Shown: piece by piece, positions 7,835 to 16,572 of the stretch
How positions within the stretch are numbered: position 1 is the stretch's first letter
How the letters are laid out: each line of letters starts with the position of its first letter
Assembly (NCBI GenBank): GCA_019637555.1
Contig: JAHBVK010000029.1
Location: forward strand, 1-64,000
Source of the DNA: Anaerolineae bacterium
GTDB lineage: Bacteria > Chloroflexota > Anaerolineae > Aggregatilineales > UBA2796
DNA: 64,000 nucleotides
Direction of reading: 5' to 3'
Position numbers and translations under genes: made by a program
Notes under the pieces: model-generated
The model's database searches: none
What the model was told of the DNA's origin: nothing
Seen by the model: the letters and a program-made list of their open reading frames with translations, nothing else

Positions 7835-8809
7835 TCATGCCCAAAGATCGGTGCTGAGGTATTTGAGACCAGAATCGCAGAGCAAGACCGCAATCGTGCC
7901 GCCCTTATGACTGCCTTGCAACAGTTTCGCCGCTGCGATCACGTTCGCGCCGGAGGAAAAGCCCGCGAACAAGCCCTCTAGACTAGCAAGCTGGCGAGTG
8001 GTAGTGATTGCTTCTTCGTCGGTGACATTGATGAAGCCATCGATCAACTCGCGGTCTACCAGCGCGAGATCGGGGATCGCGTAACCGCCGCCTTGAATCC
8101 GGTGATTCGGCTGCGTGATCGCTTCGCCTGCGACTGCCGCCGCACCTACTGGCTCGACCACATAGCACTTGATTTTTGGGTCGTGTTCCTTAAGCGCCTG
8201 TGCGCAGCCTGCAAACGATCCGCCAGTACCTACGAAGTCGCAAAAAGCGTCGATCTTGACCGCGCCTGCTTGCTGGATGATCTCCGGTGCGGTGTGGAGG
8301 TAGTGCGCCCGTGAGTTACCATTCAGATGAAATTGATCAGCGCGATACGCGCTACGTTCTTTAGTGATCTGCTGTGCGCGTTCCTCTACCAACGCTAGAT
8401 CGCCACCGGAGACCTGTCCGGGAGTCGAGTCTGGCAGTTGATCGACCAGCACAACTTCCGCGCCGAGCGCCTTCATCATCCGCGCCCGTTCTGTAGAGTT
8501 CCCGCGCGACATCACGGCGACAAAGTGATAACCCTTGACCGCGCAGACGATTGCCAGTCCGGTTCCGGTGTTGCCGCTGGTCAGCTCAACGATGGTTTGT
8601 CCCGCTTGTAGCAAGCCTTGCGCTTCCGCGTCCTCGATCATCTGGCGGGCGATGCGATCCTTTTTGGAGTAGCCCGGATTGAGAAATTCGAGCTTGGCAA
8701 GGATGCGACCATCGAGGTCGAGGCAGCTCGTCAGTCTAGAAAGTTCCACCAGCGGCGTGTTGCCAATCGCTTCAAGGGCTGAAGGAAGCAGCGTTTGTTC
8801 GCGTCCCAT
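7835..8809 (-). CDS. PLP-dependent cysteine synthase family protein
   Basis: Fold-type II PLP enzyme, 324 residues from the ATG at 8809; an in-frame GTG lies one codon upstream, but the ATG has an AGGGGA site at better spacing. Lys50 in NPGYSKKDR is the PLP-binding lysine, SGNTG (78-82) is the substrate loop, and GTGGSFAG is the phosphate-binding loop. Cysteine synthases usually have GGSVKDR; here the segment is GYSKKDR, which also occurs in side branches of the family (O-phosphoserine- or cystathionine-beta-synthase-like). It most likely makes cysteine from an activated serine plus sulfide; the acyl donor is uncertain. Confidence 0.88.
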   Translation of the reverse strand: MGREQTLLPSALEAIGNTPLVELSRLTSCLDLDGRILAKLEFLNPGYSKKDRIARQMIEDAEAQGLLQAGQTIVELTSGNTGTGLAIVCAVKGYHFVAVMSRGNSTERARMMKALGAEVVLVDQLPDSTPGQVSGGDLALVEERAQQITKERSAYRADQFHLNGNSRAHYLHTAPEIIQQAGAVKIDAFCDFVGTGGSFAGCAQALKEHDPKIKCYVVEPVGAAAVAGEAITQPNHRIQGGGYAIPDLALVDRELIDGFINVTDEEAITTTRQLASLEGLFAGFSSGANVIAAAKLLQGSHKGGTIAVLLCDSGLKYLSTDLWA

Positions 8810-8828
8810 CACCGTTAAGTCCCCTCTG

Positions 8829-9659
8829 TCAGGCTAAATTCATTTCCATCAACACTTGATTCAAGCGATCCTGTTTGAAGCCGTGTTTGAGTAAAAAATC
8901 CCCGAAACGCTGCGGGCAGAGCGGCGGAACGAACCACTGCTTGCCTACATACTTCCCCGCCAACGCCCGAAGCAAACGCGAACCTTCGCCCTGATGTTGT
9001 TGTGCGGGCGGGACGATCATGGCGATCAGGCGGATGTTTGCGGCATTGGGATCGCTGATAGCGGCGACGGCATTCCCCAAGCGATAGGCACGGGTAGGAG
9101 CGCCGTAACGCATAATGTGCGAACCGGAAACTTGCCACGGCAGTTTGGGATCGCCGTGCTGCATGAGTGCTTGCGCCACTTCGTAAATATCGATCTCGGT
9201 GAGGGCGGGATCGGGATCGCCAGCAAGCTGCTCGGCAGTGTAACCCAGCAGCCGATCCGTGATGCGAAACCCCACGCTGTCGTACAGCTTGACGGCGCGT
9301 TCATTCTGCTCAAAAGCTTCTAGCACGTACTGACGATCACCACGTTCACGCGCCTGATCGAGCAGTTGTCCTAACAGATATCTGCCAACGCCTTTACCTT
9401 GAAAATCGGCGCTAACCCCCATACCTGCCAGCCGCACTGTCCAGCCTTGCCGTGAGACCATCGCAATACCCGCTGGACGATCATCACCGTAGGCAACTTG
9501 CGAGAAGTTCAGATTGATGTCACTGGCATACAGGAACTGCGCCATCAAGCTGGTGGTGAAACGTACTGGACCAGTGACGTAATCCGCGAAGGCGCTGTTC
9601 CAGAGATCGATGAGAGTCTCTAGAGGAACGTCGATTGCAGGACGAACTGATAGTTCCAT
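8829..9659 (-). CDS. GNAT-family N-acetyltransferase, tandem-like
   Basis: 276 residues. The acetyl-CoA pyrophosphate loop is QGKGVGRYLL within a canonical GNAT segment at about residues 88-100, followed by NERAVKLYDSVGFR. A second GNAT-like half follows (AANIRLIAMIVPP, then HQGEGSRLLRALAGKY), so the protein seems to hold two GNAT folds, the second degenerate. The acceptor is unknown. It lies 5 bp downstream of a membrane glycosyltransferase gene and has no clear ribosome-binding site of its own, suggesting coupling. Confidence 0.85.
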   Translation of the reverse strand: MELSVRPAIDVPLETLIDLWNSAFADYVTGPVRFTTSLMAQFLYASDINLNFSQVAYGDDRPAGIAMVSRQGWTVRLAGMGVSADFQGKGVGRYLLGQLLDQARERGDRQYVLEAFEQNERAVKLYDSVGFRITDRLLGYTAEQLAGDPDPALTEIDIYEVAQALMQHGDPKLPWQVSGSHIMRYGAPTRAYRLGNAVAAISDPNAANIRLIAMIVPPAQQHQGEGSRLLRALAGKYVGKQWFVPPLCPQRFGDFLLKHGFKQDRLNQVLMEMNLA

Positions 9660-9664
9660 AAACT

Positions 9665-11293
9665 TTATGCCTTTGGATACAGCACCACGTAATAAAAGCC
9701 ATTCATCGGGATTGCATCGGCAATCTGATAGTAGTCAGCGACCGCAACGGTGATCGGTTCGGGCCAGAGCGAGGTGATCTTGTCGGTCGGCTTCTGATCC
9801 ATGCGAACGATCACCGCACCAAACTCCTTGTTTTGCAGCCGCGTAACCAGTTCAGTTGGATCATAGTGACCGCCCTGCCACAAACCGAGGATATGCGGAG
9901 GATTGGTCAACACGTCGGTTTTGGTCAGAAAGTTGAAGGCGGCTTCTTCGCTGAGGATTTGCCCGCGATCCTTGACCAGATCGACGATCTTCCAGCCGTT
10001 GTCGATGTCTTGCTGCGAAGGAATCTGACCGATCACTGCGTAGCCCATTGTCCAACCCGCGGCGTCGTAGAACTGGGGAAACTTGGTGTTGGAGTGAATG
10101 TTAAGCAGTTGCGCGCCTTCGCGGAATACGGGGACATCCAAAGGAAGTTTGACCACCGCTAAACCGTAGAGGATAAACAGGATCAACGAGATCGTGCCGA
10201 AGGCAGGCGTGATCGACTGAACGAGGCGAGTGATCCCCAAGCGATTGAGCCAGCGGTTGATCTGCGCCAGTGAGTCCGGTGGGATGCGCCAACTACGATT
10301 CAGCGAACGTCCAGCGAAGATGCCTGCCAGTATACAGACCGCCGCAATTGTCTCCGCCCAGTAGCTATCACCCGCGCCCCATTTGCCGGAGAGAACGCCG
10401 TTAATCAATCCGGTGACGAGCAGCAACGAATACACCGACAACCGATCCAGATACAGTTCGTAGAGAAAAAATAGGACGGCGAGGATCAGCAATGCGCCGT
10501 GTAGACTGAGGAACAGACTGAGCAAACCCGTAAATTGACCGAGCAAATACTGGTAGATATTGGCGGTGATCACGTTGGTCCAGAAGTAGCCATTGGAAGT
10601 GAGCAGTATCCAGACGAAGAAGACGCCTGCCACGATGCTGCTGAGAATGCCCCAAACGATGGTTCGCCGGACGCCACGCAGCAGCATATAGCCAAATACT
10701 GCCAAGACACTGACTATCGCCATTTGCTTGGTGAAGCCAGCCATGAGCAGAAAGAAGATCGCCAGCGCGATACGGCGTCTGCGTTTGCTCGTGTCGGTGA
10801 TCTCATCGAAGCGGGCGATGGCGACGACGGCAAGCACCTCGAACATGACCATGACCATGTGCTGCCGATAGAGCGCCCCGATGTGATAGATGAAATTAGA
10901 GGCGAGGAACGCCATACCACTCAGCAGCGCGATCCAGCGATGATTGGACTCGCGGTAGACGGCGTAGCCAATCGCAGCGGCGGCGATCACGGTGCAGAGA
11001 GAGACGATGATGCGTCCGTACCAGTACGCCGGACCGAATGCTGCCACCACCGGAGCCATCAGGATGTGAAACAGCGGCGGATAATTCGTGCCGTAGAAAG
11101 GATAGGTGTCGTTATTAAAATAGGGCCAGCTTCCCTTACTGATGTACACGGAATTCTGGATTTCGTAGCCTTCGCCCTCATCGTAATCGAAGGGGAAGCG
11201 GGCGAGGTTTATGGCGTAAAGTGCGAAGACGATCACATGCACGGTCATAATCGCAATTGCCGCGCCTAGCAGGATATTGCGGAGTAATTTCAT
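9665..11293 (-). CDS. GT-C-type polytopic membrane glycosyltransferase (ArnT/PMT-like)
   Basis: 542 residues from the ATG at 11293, chosen because it overlaps the upstream stop (ATGA) and begins the hydrophobic first helix MKLLRNILLG; a longer frame exists but lacks support. Around twelve hydrophobic segments are followed by a soluble C-terminal ~150 residues. After helix 1 comes FDYDEGEGYE, the acidic motif expected in GT-C enzymes that use polyprenyl-phosphate sugars. Likely transfers a sugar to a lipid or protein outside the membrane. Donor and acceptor are unknown. Confidence 0.8.
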   Translation of the reverse strand: MKLLRNILLGAAIAIMTVHVIVFALYAINLARFPFDYDEGEGYEIQNSVYISKGSWPYFNNDTYPFYGTNYPPLFHILMAPVVAAFGPAYWYGRIIVSLCTVIAAAAIGYAVYRESNHRWIALLSGMAFLASNFIYHIGALYRQHMVMVMFEVLAVVAIARFDEITDTSKRRRRIALAIFFLLMAGFTKQMAIVSVLAVFGYMLLRGVRRTIVWGILSSIVAGVFFVWILLTSNGYFWTNVITANIYQYLLGQFTGLLSLFLSLHGALLILAVLFFLYELYLDRLSVYSLLLVTGLINGVLSGKWGAGDSYWAETIAAVCILAGIFAGRSLNRSWRIPPDSLAQINRWLNRLGITRLVQSITPAFGTISLILFILYGLAVVKLPLDVPVFREGAQLLNIHSNTKFPQFYDAAGWTMGYAVIGQIPSQQDIDNGWKIVDLVKDRGQILSEEAAFNFLTKTDVLTNPPHILGLWQGGHYDPTELVTRLQNKEFGAVIVRMDQKPTDKITSLWPEPITVAVADYYQIADAIPMNGFYYVVLYPKA

Positions 11294-11496
11294 GCGGGGC
11301 GATCTCCGAGAGCGATGATAGTGAGTGAGAAGATCGCTAGTGCCACACAAGCGACGACAGCAAGTTTCTGGCTAGGACCAAAGTCGCCGCCACCGCGCAG
11401 CGCATCCAGAAGCAAAATGCCGACTGCGCCAAGCACGCCAGCCAGTAATAAGGCGATCCCAACCTGACGCTTGGTGATGATCCAATCTGAGTACAT
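11290..11496 (-). CDS. Small two-helix membrane protein
   Basis: 68 residues with two hydrophobic helices (about 12-32 and 42-62) joined by a Gly/Asp-containing loop. No family recognised. The stop overlaps the start of the GT-C glycosyltransferase gene by 4 bp, so it is translationally coupled and may be an accessory subunit; that is inference from position only. Confidence 0.65.
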   Translation of the reverse strand: MYSDWIITKRQVGIALLLAGVLGAVGILLLDALRGGGDFGPSQKLAVVACVALAIFSLTIIALGDRPA

Positions 11497-11575
11497 ACGT
11501 TTCCCCTATCCGTGACGGCGCGATCATGCCGCAGATTCGACGGCGGGGCAAACAACGTCAGGATAACGAAGATCG

Positions 11576-11627
11576 AAAAGACCCCTGAGTTATCGGCTAC
11601 CGTTCGCCATTTACTCAGGGGTCTTTT
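11576..11627 (-). terminator. Bidirectional intrinsic terminator
   Basis: A perfect 15-bp inverted repeat, AAAAGACCCCTGAGT / ACTCAGGGGTCTTTT, around a 22-nt loop. Both strands end the stem in TCTTTT. It lies just downstream of the DUF6582-like gene (minus strand) and upstream of the two-helix protein. Confidence 0.85.
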
Positions 11628-11650
11628 AGGTTAGATGTTCCTACGTTTAG

Positions 11651-11953
11651 TTAGGACGCAGAGTTTTTGGTATGCGGGCGCTTGCCCAACTGATGCCAGT
11701 CATCCTCAGCAATCTCGACATCGTAATGCTTGGCGGCTGCCTTGATATTGGCAAACGCAAGATCACGATCCTCGTCGGAGACACCCTGCACCTGATCGAA
11801 ACGCGCGAGTGCGTTCTGGACATGCGAGGCATCCGTCAGTGGTTCTTTGCGCTGTTTGGGAAAGGCATACACACTATCGGGGAGATCATCCCGATCTTTG
11901 GCATCAAGGTCGCCATGTTTGGTATGCGCTTTCCAGGTTGATTTTGCAGCCAT
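11651..11953 (-). CDS. DUF6582-like small cytosolic protein
   Basis: 100 residues, charged, no membrane segment. The stretch LPDSVYAFPKQRKEPLTD, followed by HVQNALARFDQVQGVSDEDRDLA and a KHYDVEI helix, matches a conserved family of small proteins (DUF6582, often annotated only by a phage-like helix). Function is unknown. Preceded by a GGAG-type site; followed by a strong terminator. It sits next to the PfpI/DJ-1 gene on the same strand, 24 bp away. Confidence 0.8.
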   Translation of the reverse strand: MAAKSTWKAHTKHGDLDAKDRDDLPDSVYAFPKQRKEPLTDASHVQNALARFDQVQGVSDEDRDLAFANIKAAAKHYDVEIAEDDWHQLGKRPHTKNSAS

Positions 11954-11977
11954 AATGTTATCTCCTTTACTGCTGAG

Positions 11978-12559
11978 TTAAGGCGTCACACTGCCTTGAG
12001 TCATGGCTTGTTTGTGGATGCCTTCAGCAAACTCCTCGACCATTTTGTGGTTGAAAGCGGGGATATCGTTGGGATTGCGGCTGGTGACCAAGCCTTGATC
12101 AACCACTACTTCCTGATCCACCCAATCTGCTCCGGCGTTGCGGAGATCGGTTTGCAGCGAGGGATAAGAGGTCATTTTGCGTCCGTTGACCGCGCCTGCT
12201 TCGATCAGCGTCCACGGACCGTGACAGATCGCCGCGATGGGTTTGCCCGCCGTGACGAACGCCCGCACGAATTTGACTGCATCCTTGTTCATACGCAGCT
12301 TGTCGGGATTCATCACGCCGCCAGGTAAAAGTAGGGCGTCATAGTCGTCGGGGTTGGCTTGATTTAGCGTTACATCGACGGGAAATTGTTCGCCCCAGTC
12401 GGTGTGATTCCAGCCTTTGACTTTGCCCTGTATGGGAGAGACGATCTGCGTCTTTGCACTAGCCTGCTCCAGTGCCTTCTTAGGCTCGGTGAGTTCTATC
12501 TGCTCAAAGCCATCGGTGACCAAGATCGCCACCCGTTTGTTCACTAGTGATTGTGCCAT
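11978..12559 (-). CDS. PfpI/DJ-1 family protein (type 1 glutamine amidotransferase-like)
   Basis: 193 residues. The nucleophile elbow ICHGP has Cys112 and His113, with Glu19 in the DGFEQIE segment, which is the DJ-1/PfpI catalytic arrangement. Homologues such as YhbO and PfpI are described as general stress proteins, proteases or glyoxalase/deglycase-type enzymes. The neighbours (FMN reductase, CBS protein, DUF6582) fit a small stress-response group. Exact activity cannot be deduced. Confidence 0.9.
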   Translation of the reverse strand: MAQSLVNKRVAILVTDGFEQIELTEPKKALEQASAKTQIVSPIQGKVKGWNHTDWGEQFPVDVTLNQANPDDYDALLLPGGVMNPDKLRMNKDAVKFVRAFVTAGKPIAAICHGPWTLIEAGAVNGRKMTSYPSLQTDLRNAGADWVDQEVVVDQGLVTSRNPNDIPAFNHKMVEEFAEGIHKQAMTQGSVTP

Positions 12560-12588
12560 TTTCTACTCCTTAAAAGCTTTTGGTGCTG

Positions 12589-13191
12589 CTAGACGCGCAC
12601 CGCTGCTGCTTCCGTCGTTGGTGCTAGTTCGCGCTCAGACTTCATGCGTCGCGTCAACTCAGCAAGCGCGACCAGCAGTTTGCGAATCAGATCGCGGGAC
12701 AGTTCGTTGGTTAATTTGCCGTGTGCGTCGAAGTTCTCCTTCGCCTTCATGATCAGCACTTCGGGCTGCGGCACGACAAGCATATTGTTGTAAACGCAGA
12801 TGTCGCGCAGGTGCATTTGCGCCCGCACGGTGCCGAAGTTGCCGGTAGATGCGCCCATGATTGCCGCTGTTTTCTTGATCAATGGTGACTTGCCTGCTGG
12901 ACGAGATGCCCAATCAATGGCATTTTTTAGCACGCCAGAAACAGAGTAGTTGTACTCTGGTGTGGCGAAGAGAAGGGCATCGGCTGCGGTGACGCGAGCT
13001 TTGAACTGCCGCACAGACTCTGGTATATTGTCGCCGTCGTTATCGGCGTTGTAGAGAGGTAGCGCCGACAAGTCATAGATTTCTAGCGACATTCCCTCTG
13101 GCAGCATAGCACTGGCAGCATGCAGAATCGCTGTGTTATAGGAACTTTTGCGCAAACTGCCAGAAATGCCCAGAACATGGATTGAATTCAT
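12589..13191 (-). CDS. NADPH-dependent FMN reductase (flavodoxin-like)
   Basis: 200 residues from the ATG at 13191, preceded by a GAGGGA site; a longer in-frame start has no such site. The phosphate-binding loop GISGSLRKSSYN (8-19) and the middle segment FATPEYNYSVSGVLKNAIDW are signatures of the NADPH:FMN reductase / quinone or chromate reductase family. Expected to be a soluble dimeric flavoprotein reducing FMN, quinones or azo compounds. Co-directional with the PfpI-like gene 29 bp downstream. Confidence 0.92.
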   Translation of the reverse strand: MNSIHVLGISGSLRKSSYNTAILHAASAMLPEGMSLEIYDLSALPLYNADNDGDNIPESVRQFKARVTAADALLFATPEYNYSVSGVLKNAIDWASRPAGKSPLIKKTAAIMGASTGNFGTVRAQMHLRDICVYNNMLVVPQPEVLIMKAKENFDAHGKLTNELSRDLIRKLLVALAELTRRMKSERELAPTTEAAAVRV

Positions 13192-13253
13192 TCGTCCCTC
13201 ACTATCTACTTGTACTACTAACTTGTGGAGTCGATTGTGTAGCTCCAAAGTAG

Positions 13254-13706
13254 CTAGTGCATTCCAGTAGACATTTTTTCCGGCTTGGAGATTTCCTCGA
13301 CGACTTCCGCCGTTTGACGTGCGCTATCACCACGTGTAGCGATGTCTGCCTGCGAGATGATGCCAACCAGATGACCACTGTTATCCACAACGGGGATGCG
13401 GCGAACTTGGTTACGCGCCATCGCCTCAATTGCTGCCTGTAGATCATCGTTTTCCTGACAGGTCACCGGATTGCGCGTCATCACTTCTTCGATACGTACC
13501 GAGCGAGGATCGCGGCTTTCGGCAACGACCTTCAATGCCAGATCACGATCCGTTACGATGCCAAGCAGTCGCTTTGTCTGCGGCGAGTCTACGATAGGTA
13601 CGGACCCAGCGTCCGACTCTTTCATGTACTGCGCCGCGCGATTTACTGTTTCGCTTGCCAGACAGCAAAGTGGGTCTTTAGTCATTACGTCTCGACACGT
13701 TTTCAT
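13254..13706 (-). CDS. Twin CBS-domain protein
   Basis: 150 residues from the ATG at 13706, which has a GGAGGG site at good spacing; two upstream in-frame starts lack one. Two CBS motifs are clear: VMTKDPLCC...GIVTDRDLALK and VMTRNPVTC...GIISQADIA, forming one Bateman module that usually binds adenosine nucleotides. No catalytic domain is attached, so it is probably a free-standing energy or redox sensor. Divergent from the lacI-type gene across a 270-bp gap. Confidence 0.92.
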   Translation of the reverse strand: MKTCRDVMTKDPLCCLASETVNRAAQYMKESDAGSVPIVDSPQTKRLLGIVTDRDLALKVVAESRDPRSVRIEEVMTRNPVTCQENDDLQAAIEAMARNQVRRIPVVDNSGHLVGIISQADIATRGDSARQTAEVVEEISKPEKMSTGMH

Positions 13707-13862
13707 ATTTCCCTCCACCATCCATACCAATAAAAAACGTCCAGTATTGATTCTAAAGTTAAATCACTCCCGATTCACTGCGGAGAACTACGCAATTTCA
13801 TGCGCAATATTGATCAATTGTGGCGTCTATGGCGTCCTAGTTTTCCACAACAAGGCAATTTC

Positions 13863-13891
13863 TTGACACCTACATCAACTTGCTATATGGT
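13863..13891 (+). promoter_or_regulatory. Promoter of the lacI-type gene and sugar locus
   Basis: TTGACA (13863-13868), 17-bp spacer, then TATGGT (13886-13891), with a TG dinucleotide upstream of the -10. The predicted start falls at the head of the 13-bp tandem repeat. Confidence 0.6.
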
Positions 13892-13895
13892 AGAT

Positions 13896-13921
13896 AACAC
13901 GTTTTAGCAACACGTTTTAGC
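13896..13921 (+). repeat. Two exact 13-bp tandem repeats, candidate LacI-type operators
   Basis: AACACGTTTTAGC occurs twice head to tail with no gap. Each copy is centred on CG within a near-palindrome (TAACACGTTTTA in the first), which is typical of LacI-family half-site geometry. Position just after the -10 suits autorepression. Operator function is inferred. Confidence 0.5.
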
Positions 13922-13975
13922 AATTTAGAGTTAGTAGTCCTGCCTTAAATAATTCTGGTGGGATACAAAGAAATT

Positions 13976-15022
13976 ATGACAAAACGCATTACCTCCAAAG
14001 ATATTGCCGAACTAGCGGGTGTTTCTCGCACTACCGTCTCGTTCGTGCTAAATAACGCTCCGGGAATGCGTATCCCCGAAGAAACCCGCCAACGTGTACT
14101 GGAAGCCGCTCGTCAATTAAACTATCACCCCAACGCAGCCGCGCGCAGCATGGTGCGTGGTCGCACAATGGTGATCGGGCTGGTGTTATGTCAGTATCCT
14201 GAACAGGTCTTCGCCGATCACTTTCTGCCGCAAGCACTGCACGGTTTGGCGCAATCCGCTGCAACCTACGGTTACCGAGTGATGTTCGAGCCGATCCCAC
14301 CGGAAGCGCGGCACGATGCCTATGCCCGCTTGATCCGTGAACGGCACGTCGATGGCATTGTCGTCTCCGGTCCACGCAGCGATGATGAAGAGTTGATGCG
14401 TATCCACACGGAAGGGGCTGCTGTCGTGCTGATGGGACAGTTACCCGGTGCGAAAATCCCCTCCGTAGACGTTGATAATGTCGGTGGTGCTGCACTTGCC
14501 ACACGACATCTGCTAAAACTAGGACACCGGCGCATCGGCTTGATCACGAACGCGCCGATTGTGTACACTGCTAGCGCCGATCGACTGGCAGGCTATCGTC
14601 GGGCATTACAAGAAGTAGGAATTGCCTATGACGAGACGTTGGTGCGTTATGGCGATTTTTCGCCACATGGCGGGGAAGCAGCCATTCTCGACTTGTTGAG
14701 CAGTTCGAATCCACCGAGCGCGGTATTCATTGCCTCGGATACGGTGGCGCTGGGCGCTGTACAGGCGATCCAGCGTAAAGGGCTACAGATTCCCAAAGAC
14801 ATTGCCATCGTCAGTTTCGACGACATCCCTCTCATCAACTTCGTACAACCGCCGCTGACGACTGTGCGGCTGCCCGCCTATGAACTGGGCTGGAGCGCCG
14901 CTGACCTGCTGATCCGCCTGATTGGAGGGTTGGAAGAAAACCCTAATTTGGGGCTGATCCTAGAGACGGAACTGGTCATCCGCGAGTCCTGTGGGGCGCG
15001 TAACGAAAACGGCACACACTGA
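13976..15022 (+). CDS. LacI-family transcriptional regulator
   Basis: 348 residues from the ATG at 13976; a GTG 18 bp upstream is an alternative. The N-terminal LacI HTH is canonical (ITSKDIAELAGVSRTTVSFVLNN, with the hinge helix AARSMVRGRT later), followed by a periplasmic-binding-protein-like effector domain (SVDVDNVGGA, HLLKLGHRRIG, FIASDTVALGAVQAI, SFDDIPL). It is the first gene of the sugar locus and probably represses it until a sugar or sugar phosphate binds. The tandem repeat in its own leader is a plausible operator. Confidence 0.94.
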   Translation: MTKRITSKDIAELAGVSRTTVSFVLNNAPGMRIPEETRQRVLEAARQLNYHPNAAARSMVRGRTMVIGLVLCQYPEQVFADHFLPQALHGLAQSAATYGYRVMFEPIPPEARHDAYARLIRERHVDGIVVSGPRSDDEELMRIHTEGAAVVLMGQLPGAKIPSVDVDNVGGAALATRHLLKLGHRRIGLITNAPIVYTASADRLAGYRRALQEVGIAYDETLVRYGDFSPHGGEAAILDLLSSSNPPSAVFIASDTVALGAVQAIQRKGLQIPKDIAIVSFDDIPLINFVQPPLTTVRLPAYELGWSAADLLIRLIGGLEENPNLGLILETELVIRESCGARNENGTH

Positions 15023-15132
15023 ATCGCCCGTCTCGACAACTGCATATTTATGGAGGAGGTGATGCTGGAAATCGTATCAGCGTGAATTGCTCTTAGCGTT
15101 GCGTTACTTAATTTGTTCGGAGGTAATCCCCC

Positions 15133-16404
15133 ATGAGAAAACGTCTTCTCGCATTAGCACTGACCTTCGTGTTCGGTGCGTCTATCGCTTTCACCGCGCC
15201 CACGCGGGCGCAGGACAGCATCGACTGCAAGGGTGCGAAGTCCGGTGATGAAATCACACTACTGTATCAGTGGTCGGGTCAGGAAGAAGAACGCTTTAAC
15301 GCGATCCTCAAGCCGCTGGTCGATGCCTGCGGTCTGGTGCTCAAGCCAGAGTCCTCGCGCGACCAAGCGATCCTCGATACGCGCGTTAAGGCTGGTACAC
15401 CGCCTGACATCGTATTCGCCAACGTGACCCAGCTGCAGCAGTACAAGGATCAACTGATCCCGCTGGACACAATCGGTGCGGATAAGGCGAGTTACGAAGA
15501 TTTCTTCCTGACTCCGGGAACCATTGATGGTAAATGGCTTGGTGTACCCGTCAAGTCGGACATCAAGACCATCGTTTGGTACAGCCCAGTCGTCTTTGAA
15601 GCCAAAGGCTACACCGTTCCGACTACTTGGGATGAACTGGATGCCTTGGTGGAAAAGATGGTTGCTAACGGCGATGTGCCGTGGAGCATGGGTCTGGAAT
15701 CTGGCGATGCGACGGGCTGGACTGGTTCTGACTTCATTCAGGACATCCTGCTGGTTCAGCAGGGACCGGAATACGTCGAGAAACTCATTTCCGGTGAAGT
15801 ACCTTACAACGATGCGGGCGTGAAAGCCGCTTACGAACTGTATGGAAAGTGGGCGAAAGACCCCAAGTACACCGTTGGTGGTGCACAAGGTACGCTGGCA
15901 ACAGCCTTCCTCGACGCTATCTACAAAGTCTTCTCTGATCCCCCCGAAGCGATGATGATCAAGCAGTCTGGTTTTACGGGCGGCGAAGTTGCCAAGAAGT
16001 ACCCCGATCTGCAGTACGGTACTGACTACGACTTCTTTAATCTCCCCGGCGCAAAGGGCTTGCAGGGTGGCAGCGACTGGCTGATGGCGTTCAATGACTC
16101 GCCAGCGGTTCAGGCACTGGTAACTTATGTCACTTCCGCACAGGGCGGCGCGAACTGGGCAGCCGCTGGCTTCGACCTCTCGCCCAACAAGGGTGCGAAT
16201 GGTCACTACGTCGATCCCGCTCTGGTGAAGAAGGGTGAGGCGCTGGCAACCACGACTGGCTTCACGCCTGACATCGGTGACACGATCACGGGTGGCTTCG
16301 GCAAGGCGGAGTGGACGGCAATCGTCAATTACCTGAACGGTGGCGATCTCGACACCGAACTGGCAGCCGTTGCTAAGGTTCAGGCAGAGGCAACCGGGAA
16401 GTAA
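15133..16404 (+). CDS. Carbohydrate ABC transporter substrate-binding protein
   Basis: 423 residues. Signal peptide of ~26 residues with hydrophobic core and an A-x-A-like site before QDS; there is no lipobox cysteine, so the protein is probably released or otherwise anchored. The mature part is an extracellular solute-binding protein family 1 fold: GTPPDIVFANVTQLQQY, VPTTWDELDALVEKM, and a W-rich ligand region. It resembles AglE-type alpha-glucoside binders. GGAGGTAA precedes the ATG. Downstream are two permeases and a GH65 phosphorylase, pointing to a glucose-containing disaccharide. No ATPase gene is in the locus, so a shared MsiK/UgpC-type ATPase elsewhere is likely. Confidence 0.92.
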   Translation: MRKRLLALALTFVFGASIAFTAPTRAQDSIDCKGAKSGDEITLLYQWSGQEEERFNAILKPLVDACGLVLKPESSRDQAILDTRVKAGTPPDIVFANVTQLQQYKDQLIPLDTIGADKASYEDFFLTPGTIDGKWLGVPVKSDIKTIVWYSPVVFEAKGYTVPTTWDELDALVEKMVANGDVPWSMGLESGDATGWTGSDFIQDILLVQQGPEYVEKLISGEVPYNDAGVKAAYELYGKWAKDPKYTVGGAQGTLATAFLDAIYKVFSDPPEAMMIKQSGFTGGEVAKKYPDLQYGTDYDFFNLPGAKGLQGGSDWLMAFNDSPAVQALVTYVTSAQGGANWAAAGFDLSPNKGANGHYVDPALVKKGEALATTTGFTPDIGDTITGGFGKAEWTAIVNYLNGGDLDTELAAVAKVQAEATGK

Positions 16405-16478
16405 TACCAACGGTTGAGGAAACGGGAGCAAACGAGAGATTCTGACCAAGAGTTACTCGTTCGCCCCCATCGCGCAAG

Positions 16479-16541
16479 GTGAGGTAGGCGGTAAGCCTGC
16501 CTCACACTCACTACCGCCCGACAGTTAGCGCTGTCGGGCGG
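16479..16541 (+). promoter_or_regulatory. Two consecutive intercistronic stem-loops
   Basis: Stem 1: GTGAGGTAGGC / GCCTGCCTCAC (16479-16505, one G-U pair, 5-nt loop). Stem 2: CCGCCCGACAG / CTGTCGGGCGG (16514-16541, 6-nt loop). Neither is followed by a T tract. Placed between binding-protein and permease genes, they could stabilise the upstream message or attenuate downstream expression. Confidence 0.7.
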
Positions 16542-16572
16542 CTCACTAGAATATTAAATTGGGGGACTGTTT

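Noticed and set aside
10535-11269. A 244-codon plus-strand frame inside the GT-C glycosyltransferase gene
   Set aside because: Low-complexity His/Asp-rich shadow translation; the opposite strand encodes a clear membrane enzyme.
15052-15085. A strong GGAGGAGG followed by an 8-codon frame before the sugar-binding protein
   Set aside because: The spacing to its ATG is too short and the peptide is only seven residues; leader-peptide function cannot be supported.
15259-16449. A 396-codon open frame antisense to the sugar-binding protein gene
   Set aside because: It is the codon-phase shadow of a well-identified gene; its translation has no family motifs and no ribosome-binding site.
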